From positions 107,001,548 through 107,065,547 of the forward strand of contig CM072884.1 of the NCBI GenBank assembly GCA_037013685.1: DNA of 64,000 bases. Direction: 5' to 3'. This document shows positions 24,650-36,470 of this stretch, in pieces. Both the position numbers and the translations under genes were made by a program. The DNA comes from Acridotheres tristis. Its lineage: Eukaryota; Chordata; Aves; Passeriformes; Sturnidae. The notes beneath the pieces are model-generated. The model was not told the origin of the DNA and ran no database searches. It saw only the letters and a program-made list of their open reading frames with translations. Position 1 is the stretch's first letter. Each line of letters opens with the position of its first letter.

Positions 24650-27240
24650 TTTAAGGTTTGTGTTGTTGTCTGTGCTGTGTTCACAGAAGATGCACATCCT
24701 CAATGCCAGAGCCCGTGGCCTCAGCTCATTTTCTTGGTTTCTCTAGACAAGCCCTGCAAATGCCATCATGCCCTGAGCTAAATCTGCCTTAGCCCAGAGT
24801 GACCTCTGAGCCTCTGAACCTGAACTGAAGCCAATTTCTGATCAATGAGTGAGAAGTCAGAAGCACACCAGATTTCCCAAGTGTTTGGCCATTGGTGGGA
24901 TGGAGAGATATCCAGCAAAGTTGTCCCCACATGCACTGTGGTGGATGCAGCTGGCACCTCCAGGCAAGACTCTCCTCCTAGACACATTGGAGGAGGAGAA
25001 ATGCAGGGAGAACAGCTCATTCTTGGCTGCCCCATGCCCACATAGGGGTCTTCAATCATCTGCTAGGTTGAGGTTGCTCTGGTTTTCCAGTTTGGAAAAA
25101 CTGCCTGTATCTTCCGGCCAGTGACTGGCATTGGTAAGAAATGAGATGGATAAAAGGCTGCTTTGACTGCTGACACATAGTCCCTGAACCCACTGTACAT
25201 CCAAATGAATTGTTGTTGAGAAACATGAAGTGAAAAGGGTTTAGCTGTGTTAAAATAAACCTAGAGCTGGGTTTACACTTGGAAAATCCCATAAGGACCA
25301 TGACTGTTGGGATAACTAACAAAGCCGAAGCACATAATGGACTCCTGCCCATTGAATGATGTCGAGCCTCTAGCTACCAACCTCAAAACTCATATTCCAG
25401 CCTCTTTCAAAATTAACCTCCACATTGTAGCATTGCAAGAACAATAAAAAATTTGGAAGTTCTTCCAGTACCTCACTGAGCAACAGCAAAGCAAATTAGT
25501 CTCCAGAACAATCAGAGGCTTTGCTGGACACACAGGAATGTCAGCATTGAAAGGGTTAATGGGTGAGAGAAGTCAAAGGATTTGATAATGGCAAAAACTC
25601 TGAGGCATCTGCTCCAGCATTATGGGTGTGTGTCAGTCTGTCTGACACAGCTGTTGCCATGGTGGCAGAGTTCTGCCAAAAAACACAAAAAGAGTGCCTG
25701 AGGAAAACACGGGAGAGGGGAGATGGCTGAGGAGGGAAATGATTTGGCTTTTGTAGGTGGGGCTTGGTGCTGATACTGGGGGCCAACTAATGAAATAATG
25801 AGTCTCGTGAGCTCCATGGTCTTCCAGCTGGACAGATGTTCCAGGGGCTGGAGCCAGCTGTTGGGAAAAATGGAAATCCCTGGGAGTTTCACCCAACCTA
25901 ACCTCATTCCCACTGCTCCAAGGAACACAGCATGATGCAGAGCACTGCTGCCTGCAGTATTCACAGGGATGGCTGTAGAGAGCCTTGAGAAACAAGGCTT
26001 TCCCAGGCAGCCCAAGGTTTTGACAAATGTATCCGTGTGTCTGCTGCAGCTGTTTGGACAAGCAGGGGTCTAGATGTGACTATTAAACAAGGAAGTCACT
26101 CAGCTGCTGGCAGCCCTGGGAGCCCCAAGCACACCAGGAGCTGGGGCCACATGGGCTTTACAAAGCCCAAGGGGGACCAAGACTGAACATGCTGGGCAAG
26201 CAGGGAGGGGTGTACACACCTTTGGGCCTGAAGGGGATTGGAGGGATGGGCTGGGGAAGTTTGGGGTGAGAGAAGTTAGATGGGAGCAGTGGGAGCCTAG
26301 TGGGGAAAATTTGGGGTATTTGTACTCCAGAGCAGGAGAGAGAAAGACTGGAGGGGCTGTGGGTCATGGGTTGCTGGATATCCTGAAGACACTTGCCACT
26401 CAGGCCCTTGACACACAAACATCCAAGGAATTCCTGAATTGGGGCTACTTCAGCACAAACAAAGCGAGAAGCTTCTGATGCTGGCTTGGGAAGGCTGTGG
26501 AGTCAGATGGGGGGTTTGTGGGCCCAGAGTAGGAGGAGACCTGCCTTCCAACACAGTGGATAACCAAGAGTGTGTCAAATCAGGCCAGCAAGGGAGGTTT
26601 AAGCAGGTGACAACTTACACAACGCAGTGGGTTTTGGCCGCACTGGGGTTTGCACATCTCGTAGGGTGCAGTTTTCATGTTTGGTTTTCCCTCCATCTCA
26701 TCCCTCTGGAAAGAGGAACTCGTGGCTCAGTGCTCCCCAGGGAGCTGCAAACAGGGTTCTGTTCCAGCATCCAGCGGGAGCACTGGCTGCCGAGGCACAC
26801 GGGGCTCTGCAGGCTGACGCTGGCTGGGCTGCAGCTCCTGGCACCAGCACACGGCTCGTGTCGTTCCAGCGAGTATTACAGAACAAGTCACAACTATGCT
26901 CGGCAAACCACAGGCTTAAAAATAAGGGAAAACACATTTCCTCTCCTCACCAAGGTGGGAGAAGATAGTGTTTCCTCAGGCATCGCTCTGCTAGCACAGT
27001 GAGGTGGGTCCTAGCTGGTGTTTAAAAGTGAAGTCAAAGCCAAACAGCTTCATTTGGGAGGGTGGGCTGGGGCCACCCACACAGAGAAACCTCTGTGCTC
27101 ATATGCAGTACAAGCAGCAAGTCAGAAGCAGGCTGGACATACAGGTGAGTATTTTCATGGGTCTGATGCACACCTGCCACATAGTGACAATTAACATTTC
27201 TGTGCCACTCTTTTTCCCTGTTCTTCTACCCTTAGATCAG
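24650..27240. other. No gene recognised
   Basis: Mixed composition. The longest open frame is 187 codons (26439-27002 on +), overlapped by 113- and 79-codon frames in other registers, which is a sign of stop-poor GC-rich DNA rather than coding selection. No repeats or RNA genes were recognised. Confidence 0.45.
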
Positions 27241-27720
27241 GTGAAATAATTTTCTAGTCCTCTTACTTTCCTATTATGCACAGAGTTAATAAAAGTTACC
27301 TCGGATGTTTTGCTAAGGATGTTTTAACTGTTTTCTGTTTTTAATCTGGACCTTCAGCACCATAAGGGGACAACGTTACAAGGATAAGTGGTTTATATGC
27401 CAAGAGTCTTCTTTTTAATTGATAGACTATTTGGTTTTGAAGGATTATTTACGGATTATTTGTCATAGTCTCTGGTGTCCAATTCCAGTATCAAGAAGAT
27501 GGACTGAAAATCCTTAATTATACTTGCATGTTCTTTATGTGTTAAGAACCCATAAAACAAAGCACATGCATGCTTCAGGCTTGTAATAGTTTGATGAAGA
27601 TTTCTAAATTTTTCAAGCTGCCAGTCCATTTCAAAAGATGGATTACTTCTCTTAGGGTTTCACCTACCTAATTATTTCTGTCCTGATTATGTAACCACTG
27701 TATATTTTTCCTCCTGCAGC
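27240..27720. promoter_or_regulatory. AT-rich CNE-like block
   Basis: About 480 bases without any notable open frame or repeat, strongly AT-rich against its flanks. It has many homeodomain and TTTAATTG / CCTTAATTATAC / CTAATTATTT words, plus ATTATTTACGGATTATTTG (27447-27465), which contains two near-identical half units (GGATTATTT). The texture suggests an enhancer or another conserved element. Function inferred. Confidence 0.35.
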
Positions 27721-28063
27721 TGCCCCTGAGCAGCACCCAGAGTTCAAGGGAGATGGTGTTACTGCCAAGCACGTTGGTGACAGGCAGCAGTGGCTGAGCT
27801 GTATCTGCGGGAGGATGCCCTTAGGGAGGGACACGGTGCACAAAGCCCAGGGACTCCCTCTCAGGCCCAGTGGTTGTGCAGCTGGCAGGCAGACACCAGC
27901 ACAGAAAAGGTGTGAGTCCAGTCAGGTGGGTTTCATGTTAAGCTCTCTACAACCCGAAGCTATCATGTGGCAGGAAGGATAAAACCATAATATGATAGTG
28001 GCTATCATCACTGTGCTTAGGCTGTCTGCAGCACCTCGCTGGAGAAAAGTCACCTATTTGATT

Positions 28064-28208
28064 ACAGAATCATTTAGGTTGGAAAAGACCTTTCAGGTCA
28101 TCGAGTACAGCCATTAACCCTGCATTGTCAAGCCCACCCCTAAACCATGTCCCTAAGCACCACATCTATGTGGCTTTTAAATACCTCCAGGGATGGTGAT
28201 TCAGCCAC
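28064..28208 (-). mobile_element. CR1 LINE, 3'-end fragment (reverse orientation)
   Basis: Read on + it begins ACAGAATCATTTAGGTTGGA and continues AAAGACCTTTCAGGTCATCG, ACCATGTCCCTAAGCACC, TTTTAAATACCTCCAGGGAT, GGTGATTCAGCCAC. That is the reverse complement of the 3' end of avian CR1 copies, of a different subtype from the copy at 15441. It is 5' truncated near 28208 and has no coding capacity. The subfamily cannot be set by eye. Confidence 0.85.
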
Positions 28209-28209
28209 A

Positions 28210-31200
28210 ACATGCTGAGGTCCTACTGCCCTCATTTTTCAGCTAAACTCTGCAGGAATGACGGGCAGCATTTCAAGTGACACTTGGGAGCAGAAAGCTG
28301 TGTACTGGTTTCAAACCAGCCAAGGAAACTGTGGGAACGTCCAAGCAAGAGAGCTGCTCCACAGCACAGCACAGCTACAGTTCAGTCAGTGTGATCTGAG
28401 CAGGTCTTGCAGCTGGCAGCCTCTTGCTCAAGGCTTGAAGGCACACGGGTGTGTGACTCTACAAGGAGGAGTTTGTCTGGACAGAGAGAAGGAGAAGAGT
28501 GCTTTCTCCTCTGGAATGTTGGAAGTCTGCATGGCTAAGGGACAGGAATGACTGCCCCAAGTTTCCAGCTGCCAGCAAGGCTCCCCTGACACAGAATTTC
28601 ACACCAACTCCGAAGTTCCCATGTTATAAAGTAAAATATGAGAACAAGAAAGCCTTTTTATTAGTATGACACTGCAGCTGAGATAAACTTCCACTGTCGA
28701 TAGTCAGGGTTCTTACGTTTTTTTTTCCAGGAAGGAAAGTTAGCCCTAACTGCCACACTTTTCCTCCTACAACAAGCTATGACATGGATTGAACAACACA
28801 GAAAGACTGTTTTAAGATTCCCTTTTTCCCCTTTCCCTCCCTGCCAGTGAATGGCCTTTATCAGCATTACTGCTGTGTAATTTCTCTATTCCATCACAGT
28901 CCACACTTGACATTCATTTTCGGAGGAAAGGAGGAGTGACAGCAGCTGAAGCCTCCTGGCTGGGGGTGTGCTGGCTGCTGCTCTGCCCACTGCTTGTACC
29001 TCTCACCAGGACCAGCACAAGCTTCCCATGAGTCGAGGCCAAGGTGCCCACGCTCAGGAGAAGGGGTGATGGCTGCTCCTCCTGGCCATGGTGGTGCAGA
29101 GGGGTGCAGAAAGCAAAGGGAGCAGCTCAGTACACTGGTATGTTCACTGGTACATCCTGGTGTGGGTTTGATGTGTCAAGATGCAGCCTATCCCAACATC
29201 AGTGTAAGGTGGGCAAAAAGGGAGCTCAGATGGACACAGGTGCCCCACCCAGTGTGAGGGCAGCTTTTGGGACCCTGGTGGGTGGAGGTGCCTGGCTCGA
29301 CCCTACACCTGCCCAGTCTGGGCGCCCTGCACAGCAGACATGCTGCACTTTGGCTGATCCTGCAGCCTGGAGCAGAGCCAGGGCTGCCTCCACGGGCCTT
29401 TGAAACCCCTGCCCTCCCTGCACAGGCAGAGGCTTTAAGGCAGTCGGGCATGGAGGAATGGAGGGGAGAGCACAGGAGAGGAGCAGGGGGAGAGCAGGAG
29501 GGGAAGAACACTCCTCACTGTCCAAGCCACAGGGTCCCCTCCTCCTTTTCCACCCTGCCAGAAAGAAGCGTTTGTTTCCAGTGGATGAATTGCAGCCCCT
29601 GCACCTGTGGTTATCAGCTTCAATATATTTTAAATTTAACCTGCATCATCTATTTATACATCCAGCAGAGAAATACGTTTTTCTCCAGCCTCAGGGCGGG
29701 GGCAGCAGCCCAGGAGAGGGAAGCAGGGTTGGCTGGGAAAGCTTTACAGCCAGGCTGATGATCCAATTAAGTCAACAAAGCGCCCCAGTGATGTGATCTG
29801 AGGGTTCAGGAGCTGGGAGTAAAGAGGGAACTGTGGCAGAAGGCAAAGCCAAGCAAACATATGGAATAAGTTACTGGGGAGACGGTTGAGGCAAAGTGCA
29901 GAAATGAGTTCAAGAGATGCCTGGGTTTTTCTCAAGAGAAGGAAAAGGATTCGAGGGGGTCTGCTTGAAAAAGCAGGAAGGAGGGATTAAGATAAAGCCA
30001 AAAGATGGAAGCCTGCTGTGCTGACTGGCCTTTGCTTGTTCCCGGAGCGCATTTTTTGCCTTCTTTTTTCCTTTCCCTTTTCATTTGACTGTAGCAGGTA
30101 TTAATGTAATTAAAAGATGCAGGAACTACTGGAGAGATCAGCAGTAAGTTAAGGGCACACAGAAGGGAGTAGGAGTGGGAGCTACCTAGCAACCGATGTA
30201 CAGGAGCCAGTAAAATGCACAGATAGGCAACATCCAGGGGAAGGAAAACAAAGCCCAGGACCATGAAAGACAAGCTCAGATATTGCATCCCCAGAGTCCT
30301 GCAGTGGTGTGAGCAGCAGAATTGATGGCCATGCAGTGAGTCAAACCAACCCCAGGGTCCTGACACAAATTCTAACCTGCCCCCACCTCTCTGTTGCAGT
30401 GGCCTTGTCCCACAGCTTGGCCATGTCAGGGCAGAGCTTCTGGAATGTCTGGGTGAGGGCTCAGCTCCCCTGCTCACCTGGCTGGGATGGTAGTGGCAGG
30501 TGAAGGAGCTGAGAACACAGGTGGGTGGCTGGCAGGGCAGCAGGAGTGGGACCTGGGAAACCCTGTCTGTGAGTAGAAAGGGCTATTTTGGCCTCTGTGT
30601 AATCCTCAGGGTTTACACCACCAGGAGAAGCCTGTCTGGTGCCTCCAAAACCCCACCTCAGTGGGAGTGAGCTGTGGAAGGAGACGAAGCTGGTCTGCAA
30701 AGAGTGTCCCTGCTATGCTTTGACCTGCTTAAGAGCTTTTTATAAAACTTATTTACAGTTAAAGCCATGCGACCTTTTATTTCAGGCAAGACCTCATGTT
30801 TGATCCTGTAATTGTGGCAAGATTTGTATTTTAAAGAATACAGTGTTACAGAAAATGACGCTGGAGAAGTGCTCATCCTCTGTCTCACTGTGCTTTTGGG
30901 AAAGACAGGAGCCTTTCTCCAGCAAGCCAACCTACTGTTTCCTTTTTAAACCATAAGTTCATATTTTTATTATTTGATGTAAAACTTGTTTGGCTTCAAA
31001 GCATGGTGAATTTTTCCAAAAGGTCAAGCAAAACTGGACAAGTTGTCTTTTAAGTCACCAAGCTTTAAAAAAAATATCACTTACCCCACTTTGATAATTT
31101 GCCCTATGTATCCTTTCTTTGATGTGGGACCTTGTTTACTTGACTGTTGTTACTGTACTACAGAGCTTTTCGCCGAAGTGAAAAGAGCTGAGAAACTATT

Positions 31201-31380
31201 TCTAAAAAAATATGATATAATTAAAGAGTTGAGGGGCAAAGAGAGAGAAAGTACTTTTAGCCCTCCTGAAGCTGGTTGCTGCTGCTGTCTCTCCCAGTGT
31301 CACACATGTCACCTTGCCATGGACTTTCTCCCAGACCCTGAGCAGAAGCAGCTGTGGGACTGAAAATGAGGGCTACAGCT
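28210..31380. other. No gene recognised
   Basis: Mixed, GC-rich in 28940-29760. Several overlapping frames (163 codons at 29267-29758 on +, 181 codons at 29932-30477 on -) show no known domain, and their overlap in several registers argues that they are fortuitous. No transposable element was recognised. Confidence 0.45.
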
Positions 31381-32200
31381 CCAATGCACATTTCATAGCT
31401 TGATCCCACCCTTATTTTTATTTATTTATAGATATTTATATATTTTTATTTCTACATCTTGCATGCTTCTCCATATTAACACTGGTAGCTTCTGCCATGA
31501 CTCCCCCTTGGTACTCCTGCATCGTTAAAAATAAGTGCATTCATGCTTGCAGGATCAGGGACTTGTTTTGAAGTAATGGATTTGTTGCAGAATTATAGCT
31601 AACTAGCTGTGTCTTCTGCAAAAAAAAATTTTTTTTTTTAAATTGGTTATGCTGGTTTTTGAGTTTCAGGCCATTAAAAATTACCCAGAATGTACAGTCA
31701 CTCAGTAGCAGCTTCGTAGATAAGGATTTAATTATAAGCCCTGCACTCACTATATACTCTTTGAATACCAAATGTATTTTGTGATTGCTTTCAGAGCACA
31801 CTATTTTTTTTCCCCAGAAATTTGAAGGCAATTGAGCAATTTTACAGTCTGGAGTCCTGATTCAGCAGCCTTCCCTGTTCAGCAAAGAAATGATGTGCTT
31901 AATTCCAATGGGACTTGGGCATATGCCTAATTGGGACCAATGTTTAAGATCACATTAAAATTAATATCTTAATTTTTGTACCATTTTTGTGCCCCTGTGT
32001 GGAACACAATTTGGTTCCGTGACTCAAACTTTTATATGAAGAGGGTTTTGTTAAATCTCCACTTGGTTGCAGATGTTCTTGCAGTACTGCAAAAAGCCCA
32101 GAAGGTTTAATGGAAACAGTAGTTGGTATGTAAAATACTTTGAATATGTCCTATGTATTACAGCTTATGTATGTATGTATGGTATTTGAATACCATGTAC
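31380..32200. other. AT-rich stretch, no gene recognised
   Basis: A long AT-rich segment with TTTATT-rich sequence at 31410-31455 and an A/T homopolymer junction at 31620-31641. A TATG tetranucleotide run lies at about 32167-32181. It may include CNE-like DNA, but the low complexity makes this uncertain. The one minus-strand frame (31541-31831, 96 codons) is unrecognised. Confidence 0.4.
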
Positions 32201-32356
32201 GTATTCAAAGGAGGAGGAAGAGAAAAGGAGACTTTGGAGATGCCCTTGAGGGGATTTAGCTGAGCAGTTCAGCATAAGGATAACTGAGAGCAGGCTTGTA
32301 GCTGGAAATTTTCCCTGGTTGATGACAGCTTCCAGCTTCTCTCTGTTGTGGGGGTG

Positions 32357-32357
<1 letters not shown>

Positions 32358-32398
<41 letters not shown>
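32358..32398. repeat. (TG)n microsatellite, about 20 units
   Basis: An uninterrupted TG dinucleotide run of 41 bases, followed by T/G-rich sequence. Such tracts can adopt Z-DNA and are usually length-polymorphic. The open frames crossing it (Cys-Val or Thr-His repeats) are artefacts of the repeat. Confidence 0.97.
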
Positions 32399-32399
<1 letters not shown>

Positions 32400-32401
<2 letters not shown>

Positions 32402-34400
32402 GGGCTGTGTTTGGGTGGGGTTTTTTTGCTTTTGTTTTTGCATCACGCCTTGCTTTCTTTTGCCTTCCCCCTCTCACATCACAATTCTTGGAGTTAGCAC
32501 CCAAGAGAGCCAGGTTGGGTCCCCTGTGTTGGAGACCCAGGTTCCAGCGCAAGCTCTGGTCAGCTAAAAGACTTGTACTCAGTCTTTCTTTGTCCTAATC
32601 ATTTGGCTACTGGCCAGGCAGGCCTGATATTATATCTTCCTCCAGCTCTGGCTTTAAGCAGAAATTCCATCCTTTTCTCAGTGAAAGTTTATAGCAGCTG
32701 CTGTTCTTCTGGGGAACAAATCAGATCTGATGAGCTTGCGCTGTCTCATGGAAAAGCCATTTTATTCAAAAATTCCTAAGCAAGCCAGAGTCAGCACTGG
32801 CCTCGTCCCAGTGCTCTGGATGATGCATGATCTGCAGGCACTGGGGACTGTGCTGGGCTGCCAACACCCTGTGACCTGGGGATGACTGGGAGCAGGAGCC
32901 CTGTCCCTGAGATCCACCCTTTTTCCTGCTTTCTCATCCAGTGGGATCAGGAGAGGAAAAGGTGGTGGTGAACAGTTCCTGGAGAATATGTGGGGAGCAT
33001 CATGATCATTTAGCCAGGATGGGTTAAACAAACACTTGTGTGCTAAGCCCCCAGTGCTGCTGCTACATGTTTGGGGGCACTAATAAAGATGCATGGGGTA
33101 TGCAGAGAATGCACATGGCAAATGGCTCCAGCAGTTTTGTCCTGCTTCCATCAACTCCTCAGCTTCACTGGAGAAAGGGCTGACCAGCTCAGGGATGGGA
33201 CTCTGCTTACAGGTCCTTTGTGCCTCTGTTGTCTGTGACTTGCCACAAAGAGAAAGATGAGGAGGACAGGACCCTGGAAGGGCCATATCCCTCTGAAGTG
33301 TCCCAGCTGCACAGCTTCTCTCCACGTGTGTTCAACCTCCCTCTTCCCTTGCTGTTGGGGCACCAGCAAACTGAGCTGAAGTCCTGTGAGACTTCCCATG
33401 TGAGAACTAGGGCTCTGAACCCACACATCACCCCAGAGCACAACATCCTCATCCAGCAGCCTCTGTGCTGCAAGTGCCAATCCACAGCCTGGTGTATCTC
33501 ATGTGCAAGTTTGCTGTGTGCTGGCTCTGGGGCTCTTTCAGAGCACCCTGCTCACTGAAGACCATGCCATTAGGGCCTAAACCACAGAGCATCTCCCTAG
33601 CATCTGCTCAGATCAGGAGAGTGCACTGCTGCCCAGCTCTTCCCCTGGAGGACTTCAAGCTTTGAGAGCTTGGACATGTGGCAGTCCCCATGGAAGTACC
33701 CAAGGTAAACTGGTCTCCATTCCAGCCCCTTGGTGAAAGCACAGGTGGGGACAGCAATGGATGAAAGGGCAGATTTTCTTTGGGGAAGTTATTGCCAGCA
33801 CATTCTACTCCACTGTACTGCAAGGTAGTACCTGGATATTAAATAAAGAGTATGGAGGTTTCCTCACCATTACAATAACACTGCAAACTGCTATGTTATT
33901 TACTGTCATATCATTTTTCGCCAAAGGCTTTAGCTCATCTATTGGTCGTTAGAAGAAGAAGCGTTTGCAAAACAGTTTAAAAAAAAAAAAAAAAGACATC
34001 TTGCACTGTTATTCCTCATCTTCCATTTCCAAGCACTCTACCTCAGGAACACGGTGAGACTGCCTGCGCACAAAACGCTGCCAGATGTAGAAAGCAAACG
34101 AGCTGAGAAAACGAAATGCTTTTTATCATTTCTTTCAGCTGGAGTAATCGTACGTGTTACTCAGAACAATTGCAGGAATGAAATTTTCAGGGAGAAGTGT
34201 GATTTAGCTGAATTTCAAATTCCCTTTTTCTTCTTCAGATTCCTTTTTGCCTGGGCTGTTGTTTTGGTGGGGTTTTTTTTTTCACACTAGCTGGAACTTG
34301 TGGCTATGGCTAGTCATCCTGGAGGGTCTCTTGGGCTTTCCATGACATGAACAACCCCAAAGCACCAGCTCTGCCCGTCACCCGCTTTCTTCTTTAGCAG
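32400..34400. other. No gene recognised
   Basis: Mixed composition with short unrecognised frames up to 112 codons. A 16-base A homopolymer lies at 33979-33994. It is not preceded by a poly(A) signal at the right distance or by any recognisable retrocopy, so I treat it as a simple run. Confidence 0.45.
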
Positions 34401-34414
34401 CAGCCGCTGAGAGC

Positions 34415-34705
34415 AAACAACCACAGCGCGCCGGCGTTCGCGGCGTGTTTGCTTTTCTCCCCCCGAGCAATAGACTCGTAATTGCAGAATATTTGGAGGA
34501 AGGGCAGAAATGAGGGTCAGGACCCCGCAGCCCACGTCGGCCAGCTGGCCCTGCCGCTCTGACGTGACGTGAATGGGCAGCGAGCCCGGGCTGAGCCCGG
34601 CCGCGGCAGGCGTGGGATGCACGGAGCGGGATGCGCTGGAGCCATCCTGGGGGATGGCGTTCCCAGGGCAGCGGGATGGATCCGCTGAGCACGGCCGGCA
34701 CAGCC
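34415..34705. promoter_or_regulatory. CpG-rich patch with tandem CRE-like half sites
   Basis: CpGs are dense here (for example GCGCGCCGGCGTTCGCGGCG at about 34426-34445) in an otherwise CpG-poor window. TGACGTGACGTGA at 34560-34572 contains two overlapping TGACG CREB/ATF half sites. Vertebrate CpG islands usually mark promoters or developmental enhancers. No exon of a known gene was recognised on either side, so an orphan island is as likely as a promoter. The frames across it (125 codons on -) are GC-driven. Confidence 0.4.
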
Positions 34706-34739
34706 TGCCCGGCCCCTCGATCTGTCAGCAGCCACTGGC

Positions 34740-34990
34740 TGCCGGCTTTTGTCATTCAGATGATGATGTCCCCGTGCCTGCGCCGTTATTGGGCTCTTAA
34801 TATTTAGCAGCCTGTCAGGCAGCTTTAATTAGCTTTTCTCTAGAGTGGTCCGTGGGTTGGGGGCTGCTGCGAAAGGCGTTTGCGGAGGTTCAAATGCAAG
34901 GCAGCTCAGGCTTAAATGAGCAGGATCGTGGGATTAAAAGCAGCGCTAAAAATCTGCCCTTTGTGCTGCGCCTTGCAGCTCCGGGGCCGC
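34740..34990. promoter_or_regulatory. CNE-like block beside CpG-rich patch
   Basis: Directly right of the CpG-rich patch lies repeat-free sequence with TTTAATTAGC (34825-34834), a homeodomain-type site, CTTAATATTTAGC, and GATGATGA words. An adjacent CpG-rich core and homeodomain-site flank is common in developmental regulatory DNA. Function inferred. Confidence 0.3.
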
Positions 34991-35165
34991 TGATGAATGT
35001 ACACAGATGATGGAGGGGAGCAGCCTGCCAGCAGAGCCCAGCAGCACACACAGCTGGGGTGTGTGCAGGGGATGCCCCTCAACCCCTGTGTCTCCATACT
35101 GCTGGGAACCCCACGTTCACACACACACAGCACCTCTCCCCAAAACACACTCCGGCCCCAGAGGC

Positions 35166-35282
35166 AGATCAAACGCCCAGCCCTGCCCCATAAAGGACAC
35201 TCAGACCCCAGATCAAACTCCCAGCCCTGCTCCACAGAGGACACTCAGATCCCAGACCAGCACCCCAGCATTGCTCTGCCTC
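35166..35282. repeat. 44-bp imperfect tandem repeat, about 2.5 units
   Basis: Unit 1 (35166-35209) and unit 2 (35210-35253) both read AGATCAAAC, CCCAGCCCTG, then AGGACACTCAGA with a few substitutions. A partial third unit follows. This is a short minisatellite. The long open frames across it (134 and 125 codons on +) exist because a 44-bp GC-rich unit happens to lack stops in those registers. Confidence 0.8.
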
Positions 35283-36294
35283 TTTGCTTCCCCCTGCCCA
35301 ACCACCAGCTTCCCTATCTCACTCCGTGGGCCCTCCACTCCCCAGTTCCCCATCCAGTACCCCTTTCACTGGCCCCAGGAATAGCCAGGATAATACCTTA
35401 AGACCCATTTGCCTTAATTTTGTCTATTCCCATTCTACCATGAGCTTTGCACACCCCAATCCCCACCCGTGATGTGTCCTATATATCCTGTATGTCCCAT
35501 CTATTCCAGACCAATGGCACTGGGGAGAGTGGCCATGTGCTTGTGCACAACCCAGGAATAATCCTGCCACGACCTAGGGTGGACCCATGAGCCAGAAATA
35601 ATAATTCCAAATATTTTAAACAGCCAGAGGAGACTGGCTGAGATAAAATGTCACGGGGAACTCCCTGCCAGTACAAACAATATGAATTACAGAATCAGTA
35701 ACACAAAGTATGATTAACTGTTCGGGCCCTGCAAAATTAGGCTATGTCTCAGCAGTCTGAAGGCAGAATAGGTGGTTTGAGAAGGGCAAGACTGGTGGCA
35801 CAGGGGTAAGGCTGAAAAGAAGCCAATTAGTGGTTTTGTTCATGGCTTTTGTGGTGTTTCATGACCTCCCTAGTGGTGTACATTCTTCAGGGGTCGGGCT
35901 GACCTGGATGGCTGGGATTCAGATGTTAATTTTACTTTCGATGCGATGGAAGAAGTGGCCAGCCTGGCGTTTGGGGTTTGGGAATACGCATTGCTCCTCA
36001 GCAGGTTGGAAAGGCAGCTTGGCACCCAAGGAAGCACGTACATAGCCTGGCCTGGCTCTTCCTAAACTTAAGGCAAGTTTACAGTGGCCAGGGTAGCTAA
36101 TTACATCAGATTTCGAATATTTAATGAAAAAAAATTCCTGGTATGGAGCAGCTCTGGCTTTCCTCATGTTTTCTCAGTCCATGTTCACTCCTTTACCATG
36201 AAATTCCCACTCTGTCAGACAGAGGATCATTGGTCCGGGCTGGCTTCTCAGTGCAGCAGAGGTGAAAGCTGCACAGATATTTAACAGTAATAAC

Positions 36295-36450
36295 TCTCAC
36301 ATTCGAGCACTTTGCAGATATTTACTGCAGGCAGCAATATCTCAGTTCTACAGATAGAGAGTTGAACAGAGACAAGGATAACCTGAATTGCCCAAGGTCC
36401 CAGAGGAGAAGTGTGGTATGATATCAGAGCTGCAGGTCTAGTATCCTTCA
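36295..36450 (-). repeat. Ancient MIR-like SINE relic
   Basis: Read on +, the order CAGTTCTACAGATAGAGAG, GAACAGAGACAAGGATAACC, TGAATTGCCCAAGGTCCCAG, AGAGCTGCAGGTCTAGTATC follows the reverse complement of the MIR core: ttttacagatgagg, gaggcacagagagg, cttgcccaaggtcaca, cagagctgggatt. The GCCCAAGGTC segment is the most diagnostic. The upstream ATAACTCTCACATTCGAGCA may be the tail. Divergence is high, as expected for an element predating birds. Confidence 0.6.
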
Positions 36451-36462
36451 CCTTGCACTTCC

Positions 36463-36470
36463 ATGCAAAT
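36463..36470 (+). promoter_or_regulatory. Octamer word ATGCAAAT
   Basis: A perfect POU octamer immediately right of the MIR-like relic, in AT-rich DNA. A single 8-bp word occurs by chance, so this is recorded for completeness only. Confidence 0.2.

Noticed and set aside
26439..27002. 187-codon + frame
   Set aside because: Overlapped by open frames in other registers, no recognised motif, and no supporting splice context.
32165..32598. Cys-Val and Thr-His repeat frames
   Set aside because: Translations of the (TG)n microsatellite.
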